A DNA stretch of 64,000 nucleotides from Candidatus Peribacteria bacterium (GTDB lineage: Bacteria; Patescibacteriota; Gracilibacteria; Peribacterales; Peribacteraceae). A program made the position numbers and the translations under genes. This document shows positions 9,082-18,834 of this stretch, in pieces; the first letter of the stretch is position 1; every line of letters starts with the position of its first letter. The notes below the pieces were generated by a model. It was given only the letters and a program-made list of their open reading frames with translations, was not told where the DNA came from and did not search any database. Location: contig JAHFJR010000001.1 in the NCBI GenBank assembly GCA_023245775.1, positions 1-64,000 on the forward strand, in the 5' to 3' direction.

Positions 9082-10236
9082 TTATGGCGTGACGATGGAG
9101 GGATGGACGATGAGCGCAAGCCCGATCGCTGTCACAAGTCCAAGGATCGCCACGAATAGTGCCGTCACTCGATGGAGCCACGTGTCATGCAGGGCTCCAT
9201 GGATCATGAAGAGCGGATACACGGGCGTGATGACGCGGCCGATGCTCGTGATCGAGCCCCAGATGTGGTCCGGCATGCAGAGCATGATGCCAAGGAACAG
9301 GCCCAAGGCATACGTGAGAACATCACGTTTCTTCTCCTGCACGATCTGCCGACACACGATCCAGAGTGCCGGCACGACGAAGGAGAGGAAGAGCGCGATC
9401 GCACTGAGTGTGTACACATTGTAGCCACGCTCACCGATCAGTAATTCCCAGATGGCTGAGAGTGGTAGTCCCGATTTGTCGGTGCTCCAGAGGAAGGGAA
9501 TCTGATGGAAGATCAAATAGATCAGACTGTGCAGTCCGAGGAAGACAAGAACGGGAATCAGGAGCCAGAGTGCTTCGCGCAAGCGCCTCTCCCAGAGCAG
9601 CCAAGCACCGAGTGCAAGGACGAAGAGGATATTGACTTCTCTCGAGAGAACAACGAGCGAGATGAAGAGAATGCTTGCTGCGTCGATCCTTTCCTTCCGC
9701 AGGAATCGGATCAAGAAAGCAGTGAGGAGGAGGATGGTGAGTGGCTCCGAGAGATCGAAGTGGAGTGCGAGGAGCGCTGGAGGAGAGAGGCAGAGTGCGA
9801 GGGCGTAGAGGGATGTTCCACGTTTCCACTGCAGAAGCAGCAGGCACGTTGCAAGGAGAGCGAGGAGATTGATCAGTGGGAAGAGGATGGGCAGTGCCCG
9901 TTCATGTCCGAGTGAGAGGATTCCTGCGAGAAGTGGCAGCAGGATGCGCTGATAGGCGTAGGCACTCGGTGGCTTCGTCGTCAGTTCTGTCCACTGGCTC
10001 GGCTGCAGAATCTTCGGAAGGTGCCTCGCAATCTGATAGTACTGTGCGCCGTCGTAGCCGGGCACCTGTAACACAACGAATCCCTTGGGGAAGGGGTGGG
10101 CATTCGTCATCGTCGTATCCAGATGGAAGAGCGCACTCAGATTGCCGTCGTACGGTTTCAACGTGAATCCGAGCAGAAGAAGCAGAATGGTGCCAAGGAT
10201 GACGAGCGGCCACTGACGGATCACCCTGTCTGTCAC
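9082..10236 (-). CDS. Polytopic membrane protein (GT-C-like)
   Basis: 384 aa, multiple TM segments; ATGA-type overlap with upstream dehydrogenase. Confidence 0.7.
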   Translation of the reverse strand: MTDRVIRQWPLVILGTILLLLLGFTLKPYDGNLSALFHLDTTMTNAHPFPKGFVVLQVPGYDGAQYYQIARHLPKILQPSQWTELTTKPPSAYAYQRILLPLLAGILSLGHERALPILFPLINLLALLATCLLLLQWKRGTSLYALALCLSPPALLALHFDLSEPLTILLLTAFLIRFLRKERIDAASILFISLVVLSREVNILFVLALGAWLLWERRLREALWLLIPVLVFLGLHSLIYLIFHQIPFLWSTDKSGLPLSAIWELLIGERGYNVYTLSAIALFLSFVVPALWIVCRQIVQEKKRDVLTYALGLFLGIMLCMPDHIWGSITSIGRVITPVYPLFMIHGALHDTWLHRVTALFVAILGLVTAIGLALIVHPSIVTP

Positions 10237-11522
10237 AGTGAGAGGTAGGCGATGTGTTTCTCCTCAATTTTTTTCGGATTCCACATCGATTTCAGATCGT
10301 AGAAGATCCCTGTCGGTTTGAGGGCTTTCAAAAAATCTCCTTCCTTCAGGTCCTTCACGTACGACGCATGGGCGACGGCCGCAACGATGACATCGTACGG
10401 TCCGTCCTGCATTGTTCCGTAGGCAAAACCCAGTTTTTCTACCTGCTCCTTCGAAAGTTCCGGATCGTGTGTCAGAACCGTGCATCCCGATTCCGTCAGC
10501 TTCCTTATGACGTCATGTATTTTGGAATTACGAGTGTCGGGTACATTCTCCTTGAACGTCAGACCGAGAACGAGAACGGTCGCGCCGACCGGTGAGACTC
10601 CGATGTCTGCCATCTTCTTCGTGATCTGCCTCTCGATGAACGTCGGCATCGTGTCATTCATCTTCCGTCCGGCGGAGATCACTTCCGTGTGCATGCCGAG
10701 TTCTTTGGCTTTGTGGACGAGGTAGTACGGATCGACGCCGATGCAGTGACCGCCCACGAGGCCTGGGGTGAACTTCAGGAAATTCCACTTCGTTCCCGCG
10801 GCCTTCAGTACATCGTTCGTACGAATGTCGAGCCGGTCGCAGAATCTCGCTACTTCGTTCATGAGGGCGATGTTGATGTCCCGCTGGGTGTTCTCGAGAG
10901 CCTTGGCAAGTTCTGCGACGCGGATGCTTGGGGAGAGGTGGACACCCGCCGTGACGATCTTTCCGTAGACCTTGGCGAGCCACTCTGTGACCTCTTCCGT
11001 TTGTCCCGCGACGATCTTCACGATCTTGTCGACAGTGTGCTCTTTGTCACCGGGGTTGATGCGTTCGGGGGAGTAGCCGACGAAGAAATCTCTGCCGCAG
11101 ACCAATCCTGAATTTTTTTCCAAGATCGGTGCACAGATGTCCTCCGTCACCCCTGGGTACACGGTCGCTTCGTAGACAACGACTGATCCTTTTGACAGAT
11201 GTTTGCCGATCGCGGCACTCGAGAGTTCGAGTGGTGAGAGGTCAGGAACATTCGCGCTGTCGACTGGGGTTGGGACTGCAACGATGATCGTATTGGCTTT
11301 GCTGATCACCGCAGGATCAGTCGAGTACTCCACTTGTGTCTGCTGTAGTTGCGCGGAGGTCAGCTCATGAGTCCAGTCTTCGCCGGCCTTCAGCGTGCGG
11401 ATGCGCTCCGCATGAATGTCGTAGCCGTACGTCTTCCATCCCGTCCGCCCGAATGCGGCAGCGAGCGGTAAACCAACATAACCAAGGCCGACGACGCAGA
11501 GAATGGGTTCCCTCTTTTGCAT
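10233..11522 (-). CDS. Nucleotide-sugar (UDP-GlcNAc/ManNAc-type) dehydrogenase, WecC/TviB-like
   Basis: MQKREPILCVVGLGYVGLPLAAAFG...GLVGGHCIGVDPYYL; start chosen by TACACT-6nt-ATG. Confidence 0.9.
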   Translation of the reverse strand: MQKREPILCVVGLGYVGLPLAAAFGRTGWKTYGYDIHAERIRTLKAGEDWTHELTSAQLQQTQVEYSTDPAVISKANTIIVAVPTPVDSANVPDLSPLELSSAAIGKHLSKGSVVVYEATVYPGVTEDICAPILEKNSGLVCGRDFFVGYSPERINPGDKEHTVDKIVKIVAGQTEEVTEWLAKVYGKIVTAGVHLSPSIRVAELAKALENTQRDINIALMNEVARFCDRLDIRTNDVLKAAGTKWNFLKFTPGLVGGHCIGVDPYYLVHKAKELGMHTEVISAGRKMNDTMPTFIERQITKKMADIGVSPVGATVLVLGLTFKENVPDTRNSKIHDVIRKLTESGCTVLTHDPELSKEQVEKLGFAYGTMQDGPYDVIVAAVAHASYVKDLKEGDFLKALKPTGIFYDLKSMWNPKKIEEKHIAYLSL

Positions 11523-11536
11523 GCATGGAGTGTAGC

Positions 11537-12265
11537 TCACGTTCCTACCTTCCTCGAAATATCCTCAAATGCCTCGTCCACTGTTGCTTTCCTCGCCACG
11601 GCACAGAGGTGGGGACCGGTGTGTGGGAAGAGCCAGAGCAAGATGCGATGGAGCAGTCCTCTCGGTTTTCGTGTGCAGCCGATGGACTCCATGATGAATC
11701 CCTGTGTCTCGAAGAGTTGACGGAGCATCGCTGGTGTGAAGAAAATCTTGTGCTGGGGTTGCAGTAGGATGTCTCCTCTCTTCTTGAGCTCATCGAAGGC
11801 ATTCTTTGCTTCGTAATAGACGAGCGTTCGGTTGTCGCCCATCGCATCTTCACGGCGAAGGAGGAAACGCAGCATATTGAGCATCGAGTAGGGATTCGGT
11901 GTATCGAGGACGAGGAGCCCGCCAGGTTTGAGGATGCGTCGGCATTCGTCGATCATTCCAGCTGGAGTCCATGTGTGCTCGATGATTTCTCCAGCGTAGA
12001 CGATGTCAAAGTGGTCGTTTGGGAACGTCGTTCGATGCAGGTCACCGACGACTTGGTTCGGCAGATTCAACGTTCGTGTGAGTGGCTCGTTACTGTCAAG
12101 GCCGAAGTACGTTCCACCATTTCTCTCGACATCTTTCTTCAGTATGGCGCAGGTCGATGCTCCGTCACCGAGGTTCCCGACATCGAGGAGTGAGACCGTG
12201 CGGTTTCCTATCACCGAACGAATGAATTGCAGACGGCCGTCGTAGGTGTGGAAGACGAAACGCAT
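11537..12265 (-). CDS. Class I SAM-dependent methyltransferase
   Basis: VSLLDVGNLGDGAST...GEIIEHTWTPAGMIDECRRILKPGGLLVLDTPN. Confidence 0.85.
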   Translation of the reverse strand: MRFVFHTYDGRLQFIRSVIGNRTVSLLDVGNLGDGASTCAILKKDVERNGGTYFGLDSNEPLTRTLNLPNQVVGDLHRTTFPNDHFDIVYAGEIIEHTWTPAGMIDECRRILKPGGLLVLDTPNPYSMLNMLRFLLRREDAMGDNRTLVYYEAKNAFDELKKRGDILLQPQHKIFFTPAMLRQLFETQGFIMESIGCTRKPRGLLHRILLWLFPHTGPHLCAVARKATVDEAFEDISRKVGT

Positions 12266-12287
12266 GATGGTAGTGTACCCTTCACTC

Positions 12288-13226
12288 ATGATCGATTGGA
12301 ACAAGAAGCGGGTCGTGGTCACCGGTGGTACGGGGTTCATCGGCAGCGTGCTGGTCGAGGAACTCCTGCAGCGAGGAGCGATCGTTCGTGTTCCGATGCG
12401 TGCAGAGAACTACCGTTCGCTGTCCAAGCTGCGTGCGAAGATCGAGTGGATGGAAGGGGATCTCCGTGACCACGAGTATTGCACGAGGCTCGTCATGGGC
12501 ATGGATGCCCTCTTCCATCTCGCCTCACATCGCAGGCATCTCGAGTTTCATCATGAGCACTGCGCCGATGTCGTGACAGGGAATGTCGAGATGACCCTCG
12601 CACTGATCCATGCCCTCAAAGAGTATCCGCACGCGCGAGTGACGGTCTTCAGTTCGGCGAATGTTCCACCGGAGATCGATGTGATTCGTTTGGCTGCATT
12701 GCCATCGACCGATGGATACGTCCTTGGAAAAGCCATCGCGGAGGCACTGTGGCTGACGGCGGCAAGACAGTATGGATTTCCACTGCTGATCGTACGACCC
12801 GTGGGTGTCTACGGTGAGCGTGATACGTTCTCGCTCGAGTCGAATGTTATTCCCTCGCTGTTCATCAAGGCGGAGACGGAGAAGAAGATGATCGTCTGGG
12901 GGAGCGGGAAGCAAGAGCGGGTCTTTCTGTACGTTGCTGATCTCGTGTCTGCTGCCTTTCGCTTGCTCGATGTCGATGCGGGAGGCATCCAGTACGTGCG
13001 ACCGCCTGATGTCACCACCGTGTCGGAGCTTGCAACGATGATTCGTGATCTCGTTCATCCGAATCTTCCGATCGATTTTGATACGACGAAACCAGACGGG
13101 AGTCGTAGCATTCCCGTGCTCGAGCCCCATGCCTGCTTGAAGGATGTTCCGTGGACTCCCCTTGCAGAAGGGCTCAGGCGAACGTATGAGGGGTGGAGAG
13201 GAAAGGCAGTACACTCCTCCCAATGA
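12288..13226 (+). CDS. NAD-dependent epimerase/dehydratase (SDR)
   Basis: VVVTGGTGFIGSVLVEELLQRG; start refined to MIDWNKKRV. Confidence 0.88.
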   Translation: MIDWNKKRVVVTGGTGFIGSVLVEELLQRGAIVRVPMRAENYRSLSKLRAKIEWMEGDLRDHEYCTRLVMGMDALFHLASHRRHLEFHHEHCADVVTGNVEMTLALIHALKEYPHARVTVFSSANVPPEIDVIRLAALPSTDGYVLGKAIAEALWLTAARQYGFPLLIVRPVGVYGERDTFSLESNVIPSLFIKAETEKKMIVWGSGKQERVFLYVADLVSAAFRLLDVDAGGIQYVRPPDVTTVSELATMIRDLVHPNLPIDFDTTKPDGSRSIPVLEPHACLKDVPWTPLAEGLRRTYEGWRGKAVHSSQ

Positions 13227-13717
13227 AAAAACTCCTGCGTCATCCCGGCATGCGTCTTCACCTCCGTCAGGTGACGAAGTTCATCGTGTGCGGTCTTCTG
13301 GGTGCGACATTCGAGTTTTCCATCCTCTACGTTCTCGTCGGTCGCTATGCCATGACACCGGTGATCGCGTACATTTTCTCCGGTGGCCTCCCTTCGATCT
13401 TCGTTTTCCTCTTCAATCGTCACGTCACTTTCGGGGCGACCAAAGGGAGTAGTCACCGGCAGACTAGGCGTTTTCTGATCGTCTACACCTTCACATTCTT
13501 CCTGAATTACGTTCTCTCCTCAGCTCTCTACCTTCTGGGTCTCCACATCGTCTTGCCTCTGCCCATTGCACAGATGTACGGCGCGACACCACTCGATGTC
13601 ACTTACGCTGCCAAAGTCATTGCCATTGCGATCACGGCCGTGATCAACTACTCCTTCTCGCACTTCTTCATCTTCAGGAGTGATGGAGGTCCCATAGAGG
13701 AAGTTCCGGTTTTCTAA
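13223..13717 (+). CDS. GtrA family membrane protein
   Basis: [24 protein letters not shown]...FLFNRHVTF...[10 protein letters not shown]. Confidence 0.88.
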   Translation: MKKLLRHPGMRLHLRQVTKFIVCGLLGATFEFSILYVLVGRYAMTPVIAYIFSGGLPSIFVFLFNRHVTFGATKGSSHRQTRRFLIVYTFTFFLNYVLSSALYLLGLHIVLPLPIAQMYGATPLDVTYAAKVIAIAITAVINYSFSHFFIFRSDGGPIEEVPVF

Positions 13718-13731
13718 TACACTCCCTACAC

Positions 13732-15360
13732 ATGTCGAAGAAGATTGCCATCATTGCAGGAGCTGGCCCCGCAGGCCTCACCGCTGCGTACGAACTCCTC
13801 AAGCGCAGCGATGTCCATCCGATCGTCTGCGAGTCGACTACTGCTATCGGTGGCATCGCGCAGACCTACAACTACAAGGGCAATCGCATCGACATCGGCG
13901 GGCACCGGTTCTTCTCGAAGAGTGAACGCGTGATGAAGTGGTGGTTCAATATTCTTCCGCGTCAGGGTGCACCAGCGGCGGATACTGCCATGCGCAAGCA
14001 TGAGATCGAGTACGCGGCCGAGGCGGTCGTGGAGTATCTTTGTAAGGATTGTATGAATGCGCAGATACGACGCACATCTCCCGATCCTGAGAAGGAAGAC
14101 GACGTCATGCTCCAGCGTCCGCGCATCTCGCGCATCTTCTACCGCAAGAATTTCTTCCCGTACCCCATCGGGATCACGCTCCTCGTCGCGCGCCGACTCG
14201 GGTTCATCAATACGGCATTGATCGGATGCAGTTACCTCTGGCGCCATACGTTCCCTCTGAAAGACGAGACCTACCTCGATGCGTTCTACAAGAACCGTTT
14301 CGGCGATCGTCTGTATCGTACGTTCTTCGAGGCGTACACCGAGAAAGTCTGGGGCGTGCCCTGTAGCCAGATTCGCGCTGACTGGGGTGCGCAGCGTGTG
14401 AAGGGCCTGTCTCTTCGGCGAGCCCTGACACATGCCATCAAAGATTTGCTCAGCAGTGAATTCAAGAAGCAGCAGGAGCAGCGTGAGACGAGTCTCATCA
14501 CTCGTTTCTTCTATCCCAAATTTGGTCCGGGGCAGATGTGGGAGGCGGTGACGAAACAGCTTCGTGCGTGTGGTGGCGAAGTGCGCATGCAGACACGCGT
14601 TTCGGGTGTGCACACGAAGGATGGGAAGGTGACCTCGGTGACGCTTGAAAACACCGTGACAGGTGCACAAGAAGAACTCGCATGCGACTACTTCTTCTCG
14701 ACGATGCCGATCAAACATCTCTTCGGGATGATCACTCCTCGGCCAGAAAGCCGCGTGATCGAGGTGGCTGAAGGCCTCGCATACCGTGACTTCCTCACGG
14801 TGGGACTGCTCCTCCAGAAGATGCACATTCAGGAGCAAGGGAAGAAGCCCGCCTCCGATGCACCGGACAACTGGATCTACATCCAGGAAGGCGGCGTGCG
14901 CGTTGGTCGTGTACAGATCTTCAACAACTGGAGTCCGTACATGGTGAAAGACTGGAAGGAGACCGTGTGGATCGGTCTCGAGTACTTCGTCAATGAAGGA
15001 GGGGATCTCTGGGTGATGGACGATCAGAAGCTGATCGACCTCGGTATCCGCGAGATGGAGACGATCGGGATGATCAAGCGTGAGGATGTGCTCGACGGCT
15101 GCGTACTTCGCATGCCGAAGGCGTATCCTGCGTACATTGGCAGCTATACCCAGCTCGGGGTTGTGCGCGAGTTCGTCGAATCGGTACCGAACTTATTTCT
15201 GATCGGCCGCAACGGCATGCATCGCTACAACAATCAAGATCACAGCATGCTCACCGCCATGCTTGCCGTGGATAATATTGTGTCCGGCCGCACGGACAAA
15301 TCAAACCTCTGGGAAGTGAATCTGGAAGGGGAATACCACGAGGAGAAGAAGGAAGGTTGA
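13732..15360 (+). CDS. FAD/NAD(P)-dependent amine-oxidase/protoporphyrinogen-oxidase-like oxidoreductase
   Basis: [23 protein letters not shown]...[24 protein letters not shown]. Confidence 0.88.
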   Translation: MSKKIAIIAGAGPAGLTAAYELLKRSDVHPIVCESTTAIGGIAQTYNYKGNRIDIGGHRFFSKSERVMKWWFNILPRQGAPAADTAMRKHEIEYAAEAVVEYLCKDCMNAQIRRTSPDPEKEDDVMLQRPRISRIFYRKNFFPYPIGITLLVARRLGFINTALIGCSYLWRHTFPLKDETYLDAFYKNRFGDRLYRTFFEAYTEKVWGVPCSQIRADWGAQRVKGLSLRRALTHAIKDLLSSEFKKQQEQRETSLITRFFYPKFGPGQMWEAVTKQLRACGGEVRMQTRVSGVHTKDGKVTSVTLENTVTGAQEELACDYFFSTMPIKHLFGMITPRPESRVIEVAEGLAYRDFLTVGLLLQKMHIQEQGKKPASDAPDNWIYIQEGGVRVGRVQIFNNWSPYMVKDWKETVWIGLEYFVNEGGDLWVMDDQKLIDLGIREMETIGMIKREDVLDGCVLRMPKAYPAYIGSYTQLGVVREFVESVPNLFLIGRNGMHRYNNQDHSMLTAMLAVDNIVSGRTDKSNLWEVNLEGEYHEEKKEG

Positions 15361-15363
15361 TGG
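15290..15363 (+). repeat. Direct repeat copy 1 (3' end of oxidoreductase gene)
   Basis: GCACGGACAAATCAAACCTCTGGGAAGTGAATCTGGAAGGGGAATACCACGAGGAGAAGAAGG... matches 16116-16186. Confidence 0.92.
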
Positions 15364-15394
15364 TCATGTACATGCCGTATGGTACACTGGCATC

Positions 15395-15781
15395 ATGACT
15401 CAGAATGAGGCTGCTACCCACTGGCAACAGAGAGCACATTCCGAACTCAAAGCCGCAAGCGTTCTCTTTGAGAGAGGAGAGTCAGATTTGTATGGAGAGG
15501 TGATTTTTCATTGTCACTTGGCTTTGGAGCTTGCACTGAAAGCACGGTATATCCAAGAGCATGACACTGCTGCCCCCTTTACTCATAATTTGGGCGAACT
15601 TGCACAGATGTTGGATGAAGCATGGTCGGCGAATGATTGCATCGACTTTGATCAATTGAGTGACAGTGCTGTTCTGGCCCGATATGGAGATGAGGAGTGG
15701 CATACGCAACATGCAACTAAAGAAAAAGCGGGAATGTGGTTGGAAAAAGTTGAGAAATTTCTTACCAAGATGCATTCATGA
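15395..15781 (+). CDS. HEPN domain protein (putative toxin of HEPN-MNT pair)
   Basis: LALELALKARYIQEHD contains Rx4H; overlaps the MNT gene by ATGA. Confidence 0.85.
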   Translation: MTQNEAATHWQQRAHSELKAASVLFERGESDLYGEVIFHCHLALELALKARYIQEHDTAAPFTHNLGELAQMLDEAWSANDCIDFDQLSDSAVLARYGDEEWHTQHATKEKAGMWLEKVEKFLTKMHS

Positions 15782-16089
15782 ACAGGGAGGAAGCACTGCG
15801 AACGGCAAGTCGATTCAGAGAAGCTCTGCAGGCCGAGAAGGTACCTTTTGATTCTATGATTGTCTTCGGTTCCGCAGCTCGTGACAGCATGCATGATCAG
15901 AGTGATATCGATATTGCTGTTATCGGCAGACCCTACAAAGGCAATCGTATGGAAGAACAGCATGCTCTCTCGCGTATTCGCAGAACTGTCAGTTTTAAGA
16001 TTCAGCCCATCTGGTTTTATCGCAAGCATCTAGACGATGCGTACTCCACCTTAGCGCAGGAAATCAAAAAGGATGGAATTCAGGTGTGA
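15778..16089 (+). CDS. Minimal nucleotidyltransferase (MNT/MntA-like antitoxin)
   Basis: IVFGSAARDSMHDQSDIDIAVIG matches GSxAxG...SDIDL. Confidence 0.88.
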   Translation: MNREEALRTASRFREALQAEKVPFDSMIVFGSAARDSMHDQSDIDIAVIGRPYKGNRMEEQHALSRIRRTVSFKIQPIWFYRKHLDDAYSTLAQEIKKDGIQV

Positions 16090-16115
16090 TGGACAGTCTG
16101 CGACAACGTCATTTT

Positions 16116-16186
16116 GCATGGACAAATCAAACCTCTGGGAAATGAATCTGGAAGGGGAATACCATGAGGAGAAGAAGGTAGATTGA
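16116..16186 (+). repeat. Direct repeat copy 2 (duplicated 3' end of oxidoreductase gene)
   Basis: GCATGGACAAATCAAACCTCTGGGAAATGAATCTGGAAGGGGAATACCATGAGGAGAAGAAGG. Confidence 0.92.
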
Positions 16187-16202
16187 TCATGATCTATGAG
16201 CC

Positions 16203-16445
16203 CTATTTACCTTTTCTGAACCCCCAACCCTTTCTGAATCTATGACCTGCTCTTGTTTCTCTTGGAGAGATACAAGGAACATTTGACGATTCGGTATGTG
16301 TTTGAGATGTACTAGCTTCGAAAAGTTTTCGAAGCTTATCAAGTCCCTCTTTTTCGGCAATACTTTGAAGAGCAGCATTCAGCGTGTCGGGATGAGTCAT
16401 GAGTGTATCGATAGCCGTTTGATCTTCTGGGGTAAGTTCAGTCAT
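16203..16445 (-). CDS. Small hypothetical protein, second gene of operon with 16450..17769
   Basis: 80 aa ORF starting 5 nt downstream of the upstream gene's stop. Confidence 0.5.
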   Translation of the reverse strand: MTELTPEDQTAIDTLMTHPDTLNAALQSIAEKEGLDKLRKLFEASTSQTHTESSNVPCISPRETRAGHRFRKGWGFRKGK

Positions 16446-16449
16446 AGGA

Positions 16450-17769
16450 TTATTCTACGCGTGAATGTAGGTTCAGCATTGATTCAGCAATATCGTTCCA
16501 CTTCAGTTCGATATGCGAAGTTTTCCCTTCGCCGTACGCAATAAGGATGGTCGTACTAGGAGAGAGCGTCATATTTTTTCGTGTTCCTTCTGCATAGTAT
16601 TGAACTGAGTCATAGATTGTCTTTGGGTCCAACACAATTCCACCAGTGTGATGCAGCACCATTTTAATGCCCAAACTTGGCACTTCCATACCAAATTGTC
16701 CGGGAACAATACTCAATGCTCCTGCTTGAGTATCAACCTCGTATGCACTCGGTGAGAAAAATTTTTTATTCGTTACAAAATACATGGAGTCTAGGCGACC
16801 GCCCCACTGCGCATGAGGTGTCCAGATTGTCCTGTATCCATCTGGTATTGGCTTTCCTAAGGTTGTATTTGCATGGAACCTTCTTTCTATATCAGGCACG
16901 AATTCCCTGTTCATCTGGAGCCATTCATCTCGGGTGGGAAGACGTCGATAGAGTCGGTTATCTGTGAGTCGGGTCTGTGGTAATTGCTCATGCAATTCCT
17001 TACTCCGCTGCAGCACTTTTCCAAGCACTTCATCACTACCAAAAATTTCTTTCCATGCATGTAGCCACGCTGTGTAGAAGGGGATGCTTGGGGCGTTATC
17101 CAACCGTCCGAATGTTGGAACACCCCAGCCTTCCTCGCCTTTTAAAATAATTGGTTTTTTGAAATTGTGCGCTATGTCGTATCGGCTAGTTATTTCATCA
17201 TTATTTTTTCCAAGTATCTCTTGAACAAAGCAGGAAGGTAATTCCTGAATGGGCAGGTCGGAAGGGAGATGACTACCAAAACCCATATGGCCAAATTCAT
17301 GATGCGCTATACTTAGGATTTGGGAGGCACTGTTTGTGTCACTGCCTATCCTAAATTCTTCATATTCTGTTCTATCCTCTCTGAGATCAGTCACTTTTAG
17401 TTCTTCTTTTCCGGTCCTCATACAAGAGAAATCCGATCGTTGGAAGTTTCTTGCTGCTGCTCTGAAGCTTGGAGCTTCCCCTTCCCAAACTACGTTTAGA
17501 TCTTGTGGAATGAGAGAGAATCGCTCTGCAAACTGAGCTTTCGCTGCCTCCAGAATCGGTCTGAATTTTCCCTCGAATGCGGTGTTACCTCCCGGGTAGA
17601 GAGCGTTCTGTTCACTGTTGAAGTGCAGAAATTCTGGAGTATGAAGAACTTCATTCACTCTTGTCGCAATAGTACCCTGATGGGATTCTGTAACTGGCAG
17701 GGCGGTCTGGTTCTCTGCAAGAAACGAAAAAAATGCATCAAGATCGTTTGAATCAGATTTTTCACTCAT
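16450..17769 (-). CDS. Hypothetical protein with HExxH zinc-metallopeptidase-like motif
   Basis: 439 aa; QILSIAHHEFGHMGFGSHLP; no recognised family. Confidence 0.75.
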   Translation of the reverse strand: MSEKSDSNDLDAFFSFLAENQTALPVTESHQGTIATRVNEVLHTPEFLHFNSEQNALYPGGNTAFEGKFRPILEAAKAQFAERFSLIPQDLNVVWEGEAPSFRAAARNFQRSDFSCMRTGKEELKVTDLREDRTEYEEFRIGSDTNSASQILSIAHHEFGHMGFGSHLPSDLPIQELPSCFVQEILGKNNDEITSRYDIAHNFKKPIILKGEEGWGVPTFGRLDNAPSIPFYTAWLHAWKEIFGSDEVLGKVLQRSKELHEQLPQTRLTDNRLYRRLPTRDEWLQMNREFVPDIERRFHANTTLGKPIPDGYRTIWTPHAQWGGRLDSMYFVTNKKFFSPSAYEVDTQAGALSIVPGQFGMEVPSLGIKMVLHHTGGIVLDPKTIYDSVQYYAEGTRKNMTLSPSTTILIAYGEGKTSHIELKWNDIAESMLNLHSRVE

Positions 17770-17788
17770 ATATACATATTAACATATT

Positions 17789-18733
17789 TTAAGTATATTT
17801 CAAATACCACTCCACCGTTTTCTTTATCCCCTCCTCGAAGCTTGTCTTCGGGTTATAGCCAAGCGCCTTTCGCGCCTTCGAGATATTCGCAACATAGCGA
17901 ATGACTTCGCCCGTTCGCGGGGCACCGACGGTGACCTCCGATGAGCTTCGAAGCAATTTCTTGATCGTCTCAGCGAGATGCACGATCGTCGTACCTGTAC
18001 CTGTTGCGAGGTTATACGTTGTGTTCTTCGCCGACTCGAATTTTTCAATTCCTGCGATGATTCCTGAGACCGTGTCATCGATGTAGGTGAAGTCGAGGCA
18101 TTTGTCTTTTCCGAAAATCGTCATCGGTTCGTTCTTGCGTGCGAGGCGGATGAAGAGGGGAACGACGCGCACCGAGTCGTCGTATGAGCCATAGACATTG
18201 CTGAATCTGAACGTGATCTGATCGATGCCGTAACAACGTCTGTACGCCTCGACGAGCGCTTCGCCACCGACTTTGCTCGCGGTGTAGGGACTCTCGCAGT
18301 TCTCGACTCGGACCATGTCTTCGCTATACGTATCGGTGCCGGCATTCCCATAACTCTCACGCGAACTGGCGAAGATGAATTTCTTGATGCCGCTCGTGCG
18401 TGTGAATTCGAGCGTATTGAAGAGGGTGATGAAGTTATCCAGTGCCCGCTTGGGGTGTTCCACGAGTTCATAGACACGTGCATTTGCGGCGAGATGGACG
18501 ATCAGGTCAGCTTTGAGCTTTGCCTGTCCGCCGGAGCCTTGGCGAAGGAGGGAGCTTTGAGCTTTGAGCGCTTCTGCATCACGCAGATCTATCAGCTGCG
18601 TGAGCTTCTGGATCTTTGGATTCCACTTATTTGGGAGCCAATCAATGCCGATCACCTCGTGTCCAGCTTCCAGAAGCCGTTCAGAGAGCCGCGTGCCGAT
18701 GGTGCCGGAGGAACCGGTAATAAGAATTCTCAT
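17789..18733 (-). CDS. NAD-dependent epimerase (UDP-glucose 4-epimerase-like) carrying an in-frame repeat insertion
   Basis: MRILITGSSGTIGTRLSERLLEAGHEVIGID...; insert AQSSLLRQGSGGQAKLKADL. Confidence 0.88.
   Translation of the reverse strand: MRILITGSSGTIGTRLSERLLEAGHEVIGIDWLPNKWNPKIQKLTQLIDLRDAEALKAQSSLLRQGSGGQAKLKADLIVHLAANARVYELVEHPKRALDNFITLFNTLEFTRTSGIKKFIFASSRESYGNAGTDTYSEDMVRVENCESPYTASKVGGEALVEAYRRCYGIDQITFRFSNVYGSYDDSVRVVPLFIRLARKNEPMTIFGKDKCLDFTYIDDTVSGIIAGIEKFESAKNTTYNLATGTGTTIVHLAETIKKLLRSSSEVTVGAPRTGEVIRYVANISKARKALGYNPKTSFEEGIKKTVEWYLKYT
18509..18569. repeat. In-frame repeat insertion: AGCTTTGAGCTTTG arms around a GC-rich core
   Basis: AGCTTTGAGCTTTG-CCTGTCCGCCGGAGCCTTGGCGAAGGAGGG-AGCTTTGAGCTTTGAGC. 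Confidence 0.85.
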
Positions 18734-18834
18734 GAGTTTCTTGCTGGCAGATGAAAGCTTGAGACAATTCTACAGTATACATTCTACATTTACATTGTAA
18801 CGACAAACACTCTTCACATCCCTACACTGTCCCC

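Noticed and set aside
13726-14838. 370-aa minus-strand ORF
   Set aside because: Antisense to the well-supported FAD oxidoreductase; typical spurious shadow ORF in high-GC coding DNA.
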